Positions 1-7,997 of a stretch of DNA of 64,000 bases are shown one piece after another. The DNA is from Geodermatophilus obscurus DSM 43160 (GTDB lineage Bacteria; Actinomycetota; Actinomycetes; Mycobacteriales; Geodermatophilaceae). The position numbers and the translations under genes were made by a program. Location: the NCBI RefSeq assembly GCF_000025345.1, contig NC_013757.1, positions 2,232,001-2,296,000 on the forward strand, in the 5' to 3' direction. The notes under the pieces were generated by a model. It was not told the DNA's origin. It did no database searches and saw only the letters and a program-made list of their open reading frames with translations. Each line of letters begins with the position of its first letter. The stretch's first letter is position 1.

Positions 1-641
1 GCCCAGATCTCGAAGCGCCGCGCGGTGACCTCGTCGTAGGCGGAGTAGGTCTCCAGCAGCAGCGGCTGGCCCTGGGGCCCGTCGATCTGCCCGTAGACCT
101 CCAGCAGCCGGCCGGCCGAGCGCTCGAACCGGTTCTCGGGGCGGGCGAGGTCGCTGACCGCGGCCCGGGTGACGCCGTCGCGCAGGGTCTGCCGGCCGGT
201 CACGTCGAGGGGGTGGGTCCGGCCGATCAAGCGGGCCTCGTCGGAGTAGACGACCCGGCCGTCGGCGGTCCAGATCTTGAGCCGGAGGACGGCGGTGTCG
301 GCCAGGCGGCCACGGAGCGCGACGTCGACGGCGGCGATCGCCGCGGGGTCGCCCCTGGTCAGCTCGTCGCTGACCAGGGGCTGCACGAGGACGGCGGCCA
401 GCAGGTCGGTGGTGCGGCGGGCGTCGGCCAGGGCCTCGTCCTCCGCGGCGCCCACACTGGCCCACAGGCCCCCGGCGATCAGCAGGACGACGGCGACCAG
501 GTTGGCCAGCACGAACCGGAGGACGACCCGGCCCACCGGCGGGGACGCCGGCCGGGACCGGGTGGCGGCGGTGCCGTTCCCGAGCGGGACCCACACCGGG
601 GCCCCGGACGGCACGGCGGCCACCGTGAGGTCCGTCGCCAT
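1..641 (-). CDS. Sensor protein, N-terminal part (probable histidine kinase), cut by window edge
   Basis: The reading frame starts at ATG 641, behind a strong GAGGAGGGGG ribosome binding site, and runs off the left edge, so only about 213 residues are visible. A Pro/Ser-rich cytoplasmic head of about 38 residues is followed by one hydrophobic segment (about residues 39-61). An extracytoplasmic region then contains phrases typical of bacterial ligand-sensing domains, such as KIWTADGRVVYSDEARLIG. No kinase, GGDEF or chemotaxis output domain lies inside the window, so the output is unknown; a two-component sensor kinase is the most common architecture with this head. It lies downstream of the glycosyltransferase gene on the same strand with 128 bp between them. 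Confidence 0.7.
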   Translation of the reverse strand, partial: MATDLTVAAVPSGAPVWVPLGNGTAATRSRPASPPVGRVVLRFVLANLVAVVLLIAGGLWASVGAAEDEALADARRTTDLLAAVLVQPLVSDELTRGDPAAIAAVDVALRGRLADTAVLRLKIWTADGRVVYSDEARLIGRTHPLDVTGRQTLRDGVTRAAVSDLARPENRFERSAGRLLEVYGQIDGPQGQPLLLETYSAYDEVTARRFEIW

Positions 642-769
642 GGCACCCCCTCCTCGCGCAGACGCGGGAAGGGCCTGCTGGGAGGTTGTGCCACCCCGGG
701 GTGCCGGTGCACAAGGAGTGGGCGGGTGTGGTGACCCGGACGGGCGGACGGCGGACCGTCCCGCGGGGC

Positions 770-1330
770 TCACCGGACGACCCGGTCCCAGACCCGGCGC
801 AGGAGGTGCCCGTCGCCGCCCCGCGTCGAGGCGGTCGCGGCCGGGGCGCCGGGATCGGTCCGGACCGGTGCGCCCAGCGCGGCCTCCAGGGCCTGGGCCA
901 GTGCGGTGGGGCTGCCCGCCGGGACCAGCGACCCCGCGTCCCCGGAGGCGAGGTGCGGCGCCGCCTGAGGGGTGGCCACCACGGGGCATCCGGCGAGCCG
1001 GGCCTCGGACAGGGCCACGTCGGCAGCCGATCCCGCGCCCGCGCCGTCGTCCCGGTGCGGCAGCACCAGGACGGCGCAGCCGCGCACGGCGGTCCGGACC
1101 GCCGGCGCGCGCAGCGGACCGCAGAAGCCGACCCGGTCGGCCACCCCCAGGTAGTCGGCGTGCGCGCGCAGGGTCCGGGACAGCGGGCCGCCGCCGACCA
1201 CCTGCACGGTGAGGTCCGGGCGGTCGCCGGCGAGCATGCCGAACGCCGTCAGCAGCGTGTCGACCCCGCCGGCGGGCACCAGCGGCGCCACGCACAGCAA
1301 CCGGCGCCGCGCGCCGGGGACCGTCGCCAT
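770..1330 (-). CDS. Single-domain glycosyltransferase (GT4 C-terminal domain only)
   Basis: The 186-residue product matches only the C-terminal, nucleotide-sugar-binding Rossmann half of GT4 (GT-B fold) glycosyltransferases. It opens at the usual inter-domain strand (RRLLCVAPLVPAGGVDTLL), then has VQVVGGGPLS, the VLVLPHRDD stretch, and the donor-binding helix around SEARLAGCPVVATPQ. Full GT4 enzymes have about 350-400 residues, so the acceptor-binding N-terminal half is missing. The start looks genuine: ATG 1330 sits behind AGGAGGGGGG. No N-terminal half is found upstream, where the cupin and its terminator lie. It may be a decayed enzyme, a partner subunit, or a binding protein; catalysis alone is doubtful. 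Confidence 0.65.
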   Translation of the reverse strand: MATVPGARRRLLCVAPLVPAGGVDTLLTAFGMLAGDRPDLTVQVVGGGPLSRTLRAHADYLGVADRVGFCGPLRAPAVRTAVRGCAVLVLPHRDDGAGAGSAADVALSEARLAGCPVVATPQAAPHLASGDAGSLVPAGSPTALAQALEAALGAPVRTDPGAPAATASTRGGDGHLLRRVWDRVVR

Positions 1331-1393
1331 CGCTCCCCCCTCCTGTCAGGACGGGGTCACTGCACCAGCACGCCGGTCGGCGCCGCACCTGGA

Positions 1394-1413
1394 CAGGGGT
1401 CGTACGACCCCTG
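1394..1413. promoter_or_regulatory. Perfect 20-bp palindrome upstream of the glycosyltransferase gene
   Basis: CAGGGGTCGTACGACCCCTG is its own reverse complement over all 20 bases. It lies about 65 bp upstream of the one-domain glycosyltransferase start and just beyond the cupin terminator. It could be an operator for a dimeric regulator or a hairpin without a loop. No regulator gene lies next to it. Confidence 0.4.
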
Positions 1414-1431
1414 CGGCGCCGGAGCGGGACG

Positions 1432-1460
1432 GGGCGGGGGGTGAGGACCACCCCCCGCCC
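1432..1460 (-). terminator. Hairpin after the cupin gene
   Basis: A 12-bp perfect stem (GGGCGGGGGGTG with CACCCCCCGCCC) closes a 5-nt loop and ends 6 bp past the cupin stop codon. There is no U-tract, as is common for actinobacterial terminators. Confidence 0.75.
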
Positions 1461-1465
1461 GGTGC

Positions 1466-1867
1466 TCACCCGGTCGGCGGCTCGTCCTTGCCGGCCTCCT
1501 CGGCCGCGTCGGCCTCCTCCTTGGTCTTGTGCACCGCGCCGTCAGCGTGCTCCGGCGGGCCGTAGACGGTGTAGAGGACCAGCGGGTTCGGGCCGGTGTT
1601 GACGAAGTTGTGCTTCGTGCCGGCGGGGACGACGACCAGGTCGCCCTGCGCCACCTGCTTCGTGGACCCGGAGATCTTCGCCTCACCGGTGCCGCTGACG
1701 AAGGTGAGGATCTGGTCGATGTCCTCGTGCACCTCCTCGCCGATCTCACCGCCCGGCGGGATGGTCATGATGACCAGCTGGGTGTTCTTGCCGGTCCACA
1801 GCACGCGGCGGAAGTCGGCGTACTTCTCCGCCTCCGTCGCGATGGTGTAGTGGATGACGGACGCCAT
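1466..1867 (-). CDS. Cupin-domain protein
   Basis: A small 133-residue single cupin. The first cupin motif is the variant VHEDIDQILTFVSGTGE (His, then Asp in place of the second His, then Glu later). The second is clear: GDLVVVPAGTKHNFVNTG, with the P-x-G-x-x-H-x-x-x-N pattern. Cupins of this kind bind a metal and serve as small enzymes or sensors; the substrate cannot be read from sequence. I use ATG 1867, because GAGGAGAGGAG precedes it and the cupin fold begins at once, rather than the in-frame ATG 99 bp upstream. The tail is Glu/Lys/Ala rich. It is monocistronic, with a strong terminator behind it. Confidence 0.75.
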   Translation of the reverse strand: MASVIHYTIATEAEKYADFRRVLWTGKNTQLVIMTIPPGGEIGEEVHEDIDQILTFVSGTGEAKISGSTKQVAQGDLVVVPAGTKHNFVNTGPNPLVLYTVYGPPEHADGAVHKTKEEADAAEEAGKDEPPTG

Positions 1868-1967
1868 CGAGGGCTCCTCTCCTCGGTCGGGCACGGGTCT
1901 GTGCGGCCGCGGCCCGATCGGGCCCGGCGGACGACGTCCCTCCTGCCCCCCGCCCGCGTCCGTCATT

Positions 1968-2034
1968 CCTGCCCGGGGACCCCGTCCTCCTCACAGCTCC
2001 CAGGCTCGCGCCGAGCCGCTGGTCGAGGCCTGCG
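1968..2034. repeat. Degenerate copy of the GACCCCGTCCTCC intergenic repeat
   Basis: This stretch between the divergent cupin and MFS genes carries GGACCCCGTCCTCCTCAC followed by a CAGGCTCGCGCCGAGCC segment. That is the same order of blocks as the clearer copies at 3511, 11157 and 33324, but the closing GGACGGGGCC block is lost. Confidence 0.4.
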
Positions 2035-2139
2035 CGGGGCGCGTCCGCAGTGTGTCCCGGCGGGGCACACGGGGGGTGGTGATCGAACTCACCGGGGCGA
2101 GCGGGAAGGGACGGCGGCGCTCGCGGCGTCGTCCTTGAG

Positions 2140-3471
2140 GTGACGACCGCGACCGACGCCCGCCCGACCGCCCGTGCCTACGCCGTGTGGCTGGTCGCGC
2201 TCGCCGCGTACACCGTCGCCGTCTTCCACCGCGCCTCCCTCGGCGTCGCCGGGGTGGAGGCGCAGGAGCGGTTCTCCGCCGGCGCCTCGGCGATCTCGCT
2301 GTTCCTGGTGCTGCAGCTGGTGGTGTACGCCGCCATGCAGGTGCCGGTGGGTGTGGCGCTGGACCGCTTCGGCTCCCGGCGGCTGATCCTGGCCGGCGCG
2401 CTCACCATGGCCGCGGGACAGGCGACGCTGGCGCTGGCGGGGGACGTGCCGACGGCCATCGCCGCGCGGGTGCTCGTCGGCGCCGGCGACGCGATGACCT
2501 TCGTCAGCGTGCTGCGCGTGGTCGGCTTCTGGTTCCCCGGCCGGACGGTGCCGCTGATCACCCAGCTCACCGGCATCCTGGGCCAGTTCGGGCAGATCGC
2601 CGCTGCCTACCCGCTGGTCGCGCTGCTGCACGCGACGTCCTGGGAGTCGACCTTCCTCGGCGGGGCCGCGGTCAGCGTGCTCGTCGCCGTCCTGGTGCTC
2701 GTCGCGCTGCGGGACGTGCCCCCCGGCACCGTGCTGGCCCCACCGGCCGGGCTCGCGGAGGTCCGGCGCAGCCTGGCGCTGACCTGGCAGGAACCGGGCA
2801 CCCGCATCGGCCTGTACACCCACCTGGTCACCCAGTTCTCCGGCACCGTCTTCGCGCTGCTGTGGGGCTATCCCTTCCTGGTCCTCGGCCAGGGCCTGAG
2901 CCCGGCCACGGCGGCGGGCCTGCTGACCCTGCTGGTGGTGGTCGGCATCGGCGTCGGCCCGCTGTTCGGCCGGCTGTGCGGCCGCTGGCCGCTGCGCCGC
3001 TCGTCGCTGGTGTTCGCCATCCTCGTCGCCACCGCGGTCACCTGGACCGTCGTGCTGCTGTGGCCCGGGCGCGCGCCGCTGCCGCTGCTGGTGCTGCTGG
3101 TCGTCGTCCTGGGCACCAACGGCCCCGGCTCGATGATCGGCTTCGACTTCGCCCGCACCTGGAACCCCGCCGAGCGGCAGGGCAGCGCGAGCGGCGTGGT
3201 CAACGTCGGCGGCTTCGTCGCCTCGCTGCTCACCGTGCTGGCCGTGGGCGCGGTGCTCGACCTGCTGACCCCGGGCGGCTCGACCGGCTACTCGCTGGAC
3301 GCCTTCCGCGCCGCGTTCGCCACCCAGTACCTGTTCTGGGCGATCGGGTTCGTCGGCGTGCTGCGCCACCGCCGGGAGCTGCGGGCGCGGCTGGCCCGTG
3401 ACGGCGTCGTCCTGGCGCCGCTCGGCGCCGCCGTGGGCGCCCGGCTGCGCGGGGGCTCGGCCTACCACTGA
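2140..3471 (+). CDS. MFS transporter
   Basis: A 443-residue polytopic membrane protein with about 12 hydrophobic segments. The major facilitator signature between the second and third helices is visible (GVALDRFGSRRLILAG), and there is an ARVLVGAGDA segment in the fourth-helix region. The substrate is not evident; the DxxGSRR loop and the early FHRASLGVAG motif are typical of the large, poorly defined group of actinobacterial MFS permeases. The GTG start at 2140 is the first plausible one, but the nearest purine-rich stretch (GGGAAGGGACGG) lies well upstream, so the start is only fairly sure. It stands alone, divergent from the cupin and followed by a terminator-like repeat. Confidence 0.8.
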   Translation: MTTATDARPTARAYAVWLVALAAYTVAVFHRASLGVAGVEAQERFSAGASAISLFLVLQLVVYAAMQVPVGVALDRFGSRRLILAGALTMAAGQATLALAGDVPTAIAARVLVGAGDAMTFVSVLRVVGFWFPGRTVPLITQLTGILGQFGQIAAAYPLVALLHATSWESTFLGGAAVSVLVAVLVLVALRDVPPGTVLAPPAGLAEVRRSLALTWQEPGTRIGLYTHLVTQFSGTVFALLWGYPFLVLGQGLSPATAAGLLTLLVVVGIGVGPLFGRLCGRWPLRRSSLVFAILVATAVTWTVVLLWPGRAPLPLLVLLVVVLGTNGPGSMIGFDFARTWNPAERQGSASGVVNVGGFVASLLTVLAVGAVLDLLTPGGSTGYSLDAFRAAFATQYLFWAIGFVGVLRHRRELRARLARDGVVLAPLGAAVGARLRGGSAYH

Positions 3472-3510
3472 CGAAGGACCCCCTGCTCCCCGCCCCTCGC
3501 AGGAGGACCC

Positions 3511-3607
3511 CGTCCTCCTCACCGTGGGAGGACCCGTCCTCCCCACCTTTCGCTAGCCCAGGACGGGGCCCGGGACGGGGCCTCGCGGCGAGCCTCTGGA
3601 CGGGGCC
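3511..3607. repeat. GACCCCGTCCTCC / GGACGGGGCC intergenic repeat
   Basis: Two tandem GAGGACCC-GTCCTCC blocks are followed by CTCGCGGCGAGCCTCTGG and GGACGGGGCC. The CCCCGTCC and GGACGGGG arms can pair around an inner GCTCGC/GCGAGC-like hairpin. It lies 3' of the MFS gene, where it probably ends transcription. Similar copies are at 11157 and 33324. Confidence 0.6.
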
Positions 3608-3768
3608 GACGGGACCCTGCCGGGGGGCCGACCACACCCTGTGGTGGACCCGGCACGCAGGCGGCGGACGACGCCGTCTCGCTCGCGGCCGGTGAGCGCG
3701 GGACCCCTCCCGGCGGCCGCGGTCTGGCACCGTCCCGTTCCTGGGGAACGGGGAAGCAGGGAGGCGCG

Positions 3769-4422
3769 GTGTTCCGACGCAACGAGGCCCCGGCCGGCAG
3801 CGGCTCCGGGACGGCCGGGGCGGCGGCCCCGCGCGCGGAGGGGAGCCGGCCCCGTGGCAGCGGGGACCTCGACACCCTGCTCGAGCCCCGGCCGGCGTTC
3901 CGCGCCGCGCTGCGCGGCTACGACCGGCTGCAGGTGGACGACTACGTCGCCTGGGCCGAGACCGAGCTGCTCGCCGTCCGGCGGGCCAACGACGACCTGA
4001 TGTCCCGCTACGGCGCCTGCGCCGCAGAGCTGGAGATCTCCCGCCGGCTGCTGGCCTGCTCACCGGCGGGGCGCGAGCAGGTGCGGACCTCCGAGCGGGT
4101 CGGGGAGATCCTGCGGCTGGCGGCCGACGAGGCCGCGCGGCTGACCGAGGCCGGCGCCGCCGACGCCGACCGGCTGCGCGGTGAGGCGCGCGCGGAGGCC
4201 GACGCGCTGCTGCGGCGGGCCCGCGAGGTCAAGGACGGCGCCGTCGCCGAGTGCGCCCGCATGCGAGCGGAGGCCGAGCAGGCCCGGGCGGCGGCGGAGG
4301 AGGAGCTGGCGCGGGCGCACGCCGAGGTGCGCCGACTGACCCGGGAGCTGGACGCGGTGCTGCAGACCCTGGCCGGCCAGCCGACCGGTGAGGAGCCCGC
4401 GCCCGCACCGTTGCCGACCTGA
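3769..4422 (+). CDS. DivIVA-like coiled-coil protein
   Basis: The 217-residue product has a disordered Gly/Pro head (about 1-38). A short segment, FRAALRGYDRLQVDDYVAW, is typical of the DivIVA N-terminal membrane-binding unit (RGYdr.qVDdyv). About 130 residues of Ala/Arg/Glu-rich heptads then form a long coiled coil, ending in a Pro-rich tail. Actinobacterial DivIVA/Wag31 and its paralogues mark curved or polar membrane and recruit wall-growth machinery; this paralogue's exact role is not evident. GTG 3769 follows GGGAGG at good spacing. It lies 46 bp ahead of the gluconokinase gene, but a functional link is not suggested. Confidence 0.75.
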   Translation: MFRRNEAPAGSGSGTAGAAAPRAEGSRPRGSGDLDTLLEPRPAFRAALRGYDRLQVDDYVAWAETELLAVRRANDDLMSRYGACAAELEISRRLLACSPAGREQVRTSERVGEILRLAADEAARLTEAGAADADRLRGEARAEADALLRRAREVKDGAVAECARMRAEAEQARAAAEEELARAHAEVRRLTRELDAVLQTLAGQPTGEEPAPAPLPT

Positions 4423-4468
4423 CACGATGGCGCCGGGCCCGGCCCAGGGGCCCGAGCGGGAGGTGCGC

Positions 4469-6019
4469 GTGGACGTCGTCGTCGGGCTGGACTCCGGGAC
4501 GACGGCGACGAAGGCGGTCACCGCGGGGGTCGACGCCCGCGTGCGCGACCTCGTCAGCATCGGCTACCCGCTGCGGGTGCCCGGCCCCGGCCGCGCCGAA
4601 CTCGACGCCGGCCGCCTGCAGCAGGCCGCGGTCGAGGCGCTCACCGCGGTCGCCGCGCGTGCCCGAGAGCGCGGCGACCGCGTCGTCGGGATCAGCCTCA
4701 GCGCCGCCATGCACGGCCTGGTGCCGATGGACGCCGACGGCGAACCGCTGGGCCCGGTGGTCACCTGGGCCGACGCCCGGGCCGCCGGATGGGCGCAGGC
4801 CCTGGTCGCCGACGGGCGCGCCCCCGCGCTGCACGCCCGGACCGGCACGCCGGTGCACGCGATGTCACCGCTGGTCAAGCTCTCCTGGGAGCGGGCGCAG
4901 GACGCCGACCGGGTGGCCGGGACGCCACGCTGGGGCGGGGTCAAGGAGCTGGTGCTCGCGGCGCTGTGCGGCGGCGCGCAGGTGGTCGACCGCTCGTGCG
5001 CCTCGGCCACCGGCCTCTACGACGTCCGGGCCGGCCGGTGGGACGAGGAGGCGCTGGCCATCGCCGGCGTGCGGGCCGGCCAGCTCGGCGAGGTGCTGCC
5101 GACGACCGCGGTGCTGCCGGGCCTGCGCGCCGACGTCGCCGCCGCGACCGGGCTGCCGGCGGACACCCCGGTGGTCGTCGGGGCCGCCGACGGGGTGCTG
5201 GCCAACCTCGGCGTCGGCGCGGTGCGCCCGGAGGTCGCCGCGGTCTCCCTGGGCACCAGCGGTGCGATGCGGGTCGTCGTCCCCACGCCCACGGTGGACC
5301 CCGGGCGCCGGCTGTTCTGCTACGCGCTCACCGACGACGCCTGGGTGGTCGGGGGATCGGTGAACAACGGCGGCTCGGTGGTGCGCTGGGCCAGCCACGC
5401 GCTGGCCGTCGAGCCCGGCTCGCCCGAGCCGCACGGCGAGGCGGCCGACGAGCTCGACGCCCGGCTGCTCGAGGAGGCCGCGCAGGTGCCCGCGGGCAGC
5501 GCCGGGCTGCTGTGCCTGCCCTACCTGCTCGGCGAGCGGGCGCCGTGGTGGCGCTCGGGGCTGCGCGGGGCCTACATCGGCCTGCGCCGCGAGCACCGGC
5601 GGCCGCACCTGGTCCGCGCCGCGGTGGAGGGTGTCTGCCAGCAGCTGGCGCTGGTCCGCGACGCGTTCGCCGCCACCGACCTGCCGGTGCGCGAGGTGCG
5701 CGCCACCGGGGGAGCGGTCGCCTCGTCGCTGTGGGTGCGAACGCTGGCCGCCGCCCTCGACCTGCCGGTGCGGGTCGCCGACTCACCGGAGGGCACCGGG
5801 CTTGGCGCCTGCCTGCTCGGGCTGCACGCCCTGGGCGCGCTGCCGGACCTGGACGCCGCGACCGAGCTGGTGGCCGTGCACGACCCGGTGGAGCCCGACC
5901 CGGCCGACGCCGCGGTCTACCGGGGGCTGCGGCCGCTGGTGGAGCGCTCCACGGACGCGCTGACCGACGTCCTCACCGTGCTGGACGCGCTCGACGACAC
6001 CCCGCCCGCCCCCGTCTGA
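4469..6019 (+). CDS. gntK: Gluconokinase, FGGY carbohydrate kinase family
   Basis: FGGY-family kinase of 516 residues, most like gluconokinase, which phosphorylates D-gluconate to 6-phosphogluconate for the pentose phosphate pathway. The N-terminal phosphate-binding loop reads GLDSGTTATKAV. The gluconokinase-style block MHGLVPMDADGEPLGP followed by TWADARA is present, with the ATPase-fold motifs VSLGTSGAMR and ATGGAVASSLWVRTLA near the C terminus. I place the start at GTG 4469, five bases after GGGAGG; GTG 4463 and ATG 4427 are in-frame alternatives. Xylulokinase or another FGGY activity is possible. No gluconate permease or regulator is adjacent. Confidence 0.8.
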   Translation: MDVVVGLDSGTTATKAVTAGVDARVRDLVSIGYPLRVPGPGRAELDAGRLQQAAVEALTAVAARARERGDRVVGISLSAAMHGLVPMDADGEPLGPVVTWADARAAGWAQALVADGRAPALHARTGTPVHAMSPLVKLSWERAQDADRVAGTPRWGGVKELVLAALCGGAQVVDRSCASATGLYDVRAGRWDEEALAIAGVRAGQLGEVLPTTAVLPGLRADVAAATGLPADTPVVVGAADGVLANLGVGAVRPEVAAVSLGTSGAMRVVVPTPTVDPGRRLFCYALTDDAWVVGGSVNNGGSVVRWASHALAVEPGSPEPHGEAADELDARLLEEAAQVPAGSAGLLCLPYLLGERAPWWRSGLRGAYIGLRREHRRPHLVRAAVEGVCQQLALVRDAFAATDLPVREVRATGGAVASSLWVRTLAAALDLPVRVADSPEGTGLGACLLGLHALGALPDLDAATELVAVHDPVEPDPADAAVYRGLRPLVERSTDALTDVLTVLDALDDTPPAPV

Positions 6020-6139
6020 CCCCGGGCTGCTCCGCGAGCCGGCCGGCGGACCGCGGGGTGCGTGGACCGTCCCGAGCCGGCCGAGGACGGGGCGTCGGCG
6101 GACCACCCGGAACCGGGTCCGCAGTGGCATCGTGGCGCG

Positions 6140-7714
6140 ATGGGACGCACCCTCCGTCTCGCCGGTGCCGGCCTCGCCGGTCTCGCCGCGGTCGCCGCCC
6201 GCGACATGCTGCAGCGCGAGCACACCCTGTTGCGCAACTTCCCGGTGATCGGCCACGCGCGCTACCTGCTGGAGTCGATCGGTCCCGAGCTGCGCCAGTA
6301 CCTCGTGGCGGGCAACAACGAGGAGCGCCCGTTCACCCGCGACCAGCGGCGCTGGGTGTACGCGTCGGCGAAGCACGACAACAACTACTTCGGCTTCGGC
6401 ACCGACAACGACCTGGAGTTCACCGCCGGCTACCCGGTCATCAACCACCGCACGTTCGGCCGGGCCGTGCCGCCCACCTCCGTCCACGCGGGGCACGACG
6501 TCGCGCTGCCGAGCGCCAAGGTGCTCGGCGGGCCGCGCGGGCGGGCGCGGGCGTTCCGGCCGGCCTCGGTCGTCAACGTCTCGGCGATGAGCTTCGGGTC
6601 GCTGTCCGGCGCGGCGGTCGAGGCGCTCAACCGCGGTGCGGCGCTGGCCGGCTGCCTGCAGAACACCGGCGAGGGCGGGCTCTCGGTGCACCACCGGCAC
6701 GGCGGGGAGCTGGTCTTCCAGCTCGGCACCGCCTACTTCGGCTGCCGGGACGAGCACGGCCGCTTCGACCTGCAGCGGCTCAAGGACCTCGTGGCCTCCG
6801 CGCCGGTCCGGGCCCTGGAGGTCAAGCTCAGCCAGGGCGCGAAGCCCAGCCTGGGCGGCGTCCTGCCGGGTGCCAAGGTGTCGGCCGAGATCGCGGCCGC
6901 GCGCGGCGTGCCGGAGGGCGTGGACTGCATCAGCCCGTCACGGCACGCGGAGTTCTCGGACACCGACAGCCTGCTGGACTGGGTGGAGCTGCTCGCCGCC
7001 GAGACCGGGCTGCCGGTGGGCATCAAGTCCGCCGTCGGGGACATGACCTTCTGGCACGAGCTCACCGAGCTGATGGCGACCACCGGCCGCGGCGTGGACT
7101 TCGTGACGGTCGACGGCGGCGAGGGCGGCACCGGCGCGGCGCCGCTGATCTTCACCGACTCGGTGTCCCTGCCGTTCCAGCTCGGCTTCGCCCGCGTCCA
7201 CTCCGCGTTCGCCCGCGCGGGGCTGCACGAGCAGGTCACCTTCGTCGGCGCCGGCAAGCTCGGCCTGCCCGACAACGCCATCGTGGCGTTCGCCCTCGGC
7301 TGCGACATGGTGAACATCGGCCGCGAGGCGATGCTGGCGATCGGCTGCATCCAGGCGCAGAAGTGCCACACCGACACCTGCCCGACCGGCGTCGCCACGC
7401 AGAACCCCTGGCTGGCGCACGGCCTGGACCCGCAGCTGAAGTCGGTCCGCGCGGCGAACTACATCGGGACGCTGCGCCGCGACCTGGTCAAGGTCGCCGA
7501 GGCCTGCGGCGTCGAGCACCCGGGGCTCATCGAATCCTCCTCCGTCGAGATCCTCACCGGGCGCACGGCCTCCACGCCGCTGGGCGAGGTCTACGGGTAC
7601 GAGCCGGGGTGGGGGCTGCCCTCGGCCGCCGACCGCGAGGAGATCGTCCGGATCATGACGGCCGAGGCCCCGCAGGGCGGGTCCGCCGTCCCCTCGGAGG
7701 ACGCCGTCCGCTGA
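6140..7714 (+). CDS. FMN-binding glutamate synthase family protein
   Basis: A 524-residue protein made of the FMN/Fe-S synthase domain of glutamate synthase without the glutaminase or reductase parts. Visible are an N-terminal hydrophobic segment (about residues 5-22), the GEGGLSVHHRHGGELVFQLG region, the FMN-barrel stretch VDFVTVDGGEGGTGAAPL, and a cysteine trio in IGCIQAQKCHTDTCPTG fitting the 3Fe-4S ligands of GltB. These stand-alone proteins are widespread in bacteria with unproven substrates; without an amidotransferase domain, a true glutamate synthase is unlikely. I use ATG 6140, because the upstream extension from GTG 6062 is low-complexity and the family starts near here. It is convergent with the FMN reductase gene. 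Confidence 0.8.
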   Translation: MGRTLRLAGAGLAGLAAVAARDMLQREHTLLRNFPVIGHARYLLESIGPELRQYLVAGNNEERPFTRDQRRWVYASAKHDNNYFGFGTDNDLEFTAGYPVINHRTFGRAVPPTSVHAGHDVALPSAKVLGGPRGRARAFRPASVVNVSAMSFGSLSGAAVEALNRGAALAGCLQNTGEGGLSVHHRHGGELVFQLGTAYFGCRDEHGRFDLQRLKDLVASAPVRALEVKLSQGAKPSLGGVLPGAKVSAEIAAARGVPEGVDCISPSRHAEFSDTDSLLDWVELLAAETGLPVGIKSAVGDMTFWHELTELMATTGRGVDFVTVDGGEGGTGAAPLIFTDSVSLPFQLGFARVHSAFARAGLHEQVTFVGAGKLGLPDNAIVAFALGCDMVNIGREAMLAIGCIQAQKCHTDTCPTGVATQNPWLAHGLDPQLKSVRAANYIGTLRRDLVKVAEACGVEHPGLIESSSVEILTGRTASTPLGEVYGYEPGWGLPSAADREEIVRIMTAEAPQGGSAVPSEDAVR

Positions 7715-7725
7715 CGTCCTCCCCG

Positions 7726-7793
7726 CGATCACGGAGTCCCGGGTGCGGCGCGCGGTCGCATGCCGGCGTGTCGTCCCCAGAAGTCCATGATCG
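7726..7793. repeat. 68-bp repeat with near-inverted ends, copy 1
   Basis: It begins CGATCACGGA and ends TCCATGATCG, which are inverted copies of each other apart from one base. A second element of exactly 68 bp lies at 52240-52307. The first 9 bases are identical and the last 28 match at 25 positions, while the middle has diverged. A larger 16-bp perfect inverted repeat also brackets this copy and the hairpin beyond it (7719-7734 with 7973-7988). Confidence 0.65.
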
Positions 7794-7927
7794 CGGCACG
7801 GGTGCCCGCCGAGGGCGCGTCGAGCTCGTGGTGCTGCCCGTGGCCGCCTCTGCCCGGCGTCACGGCCACATCCACCAACCGGTGGACGTGGCGGCCCCCG
7901 CGCTGACGTGCGACGTCCCTCGACGAA

Positions 7928-7977
7928 CACGGCGCCGGGACGACCTGTCGGGCTCGGCAGGTGGTCCCGGCGCCGTG
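7928..7977. terminator. Bidirectional hairpin between convergent genes
   Basis: A 14-bp perfect stem (CACGGCGCCGGGAC with GTCCCGGCGCCGTG) continues after one mismatch into ACCTG/CAGGT. It sits between the stop codons of the glutamate-synthase-like gene and the FMN reductase gene and would serve both strands. Confidence 0.8.
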
Positions 7978-7997
7978 ATCGCGGGGAGTGCGGGGGC

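Noticed and set aside
2089..3546. Long open frames antisense to the MFS gene and similar ones across the window (for example 4789-8208 plus, 22005-24251 plus, 47076-49541 minus)
   Set aside because: They are Arg/Gly/Ala/Pro-rich products of third-position G+C in the opposite or shifted frame of well-recognised genes and lack domains or ribosome binding sites.
7719..7988. Possible insertion sequence with 16-bp inverted ends
   Set aside because: The 270-bp interior has no transposase coding capacity and no target duplication was evident, so it is reported only as a repeat.
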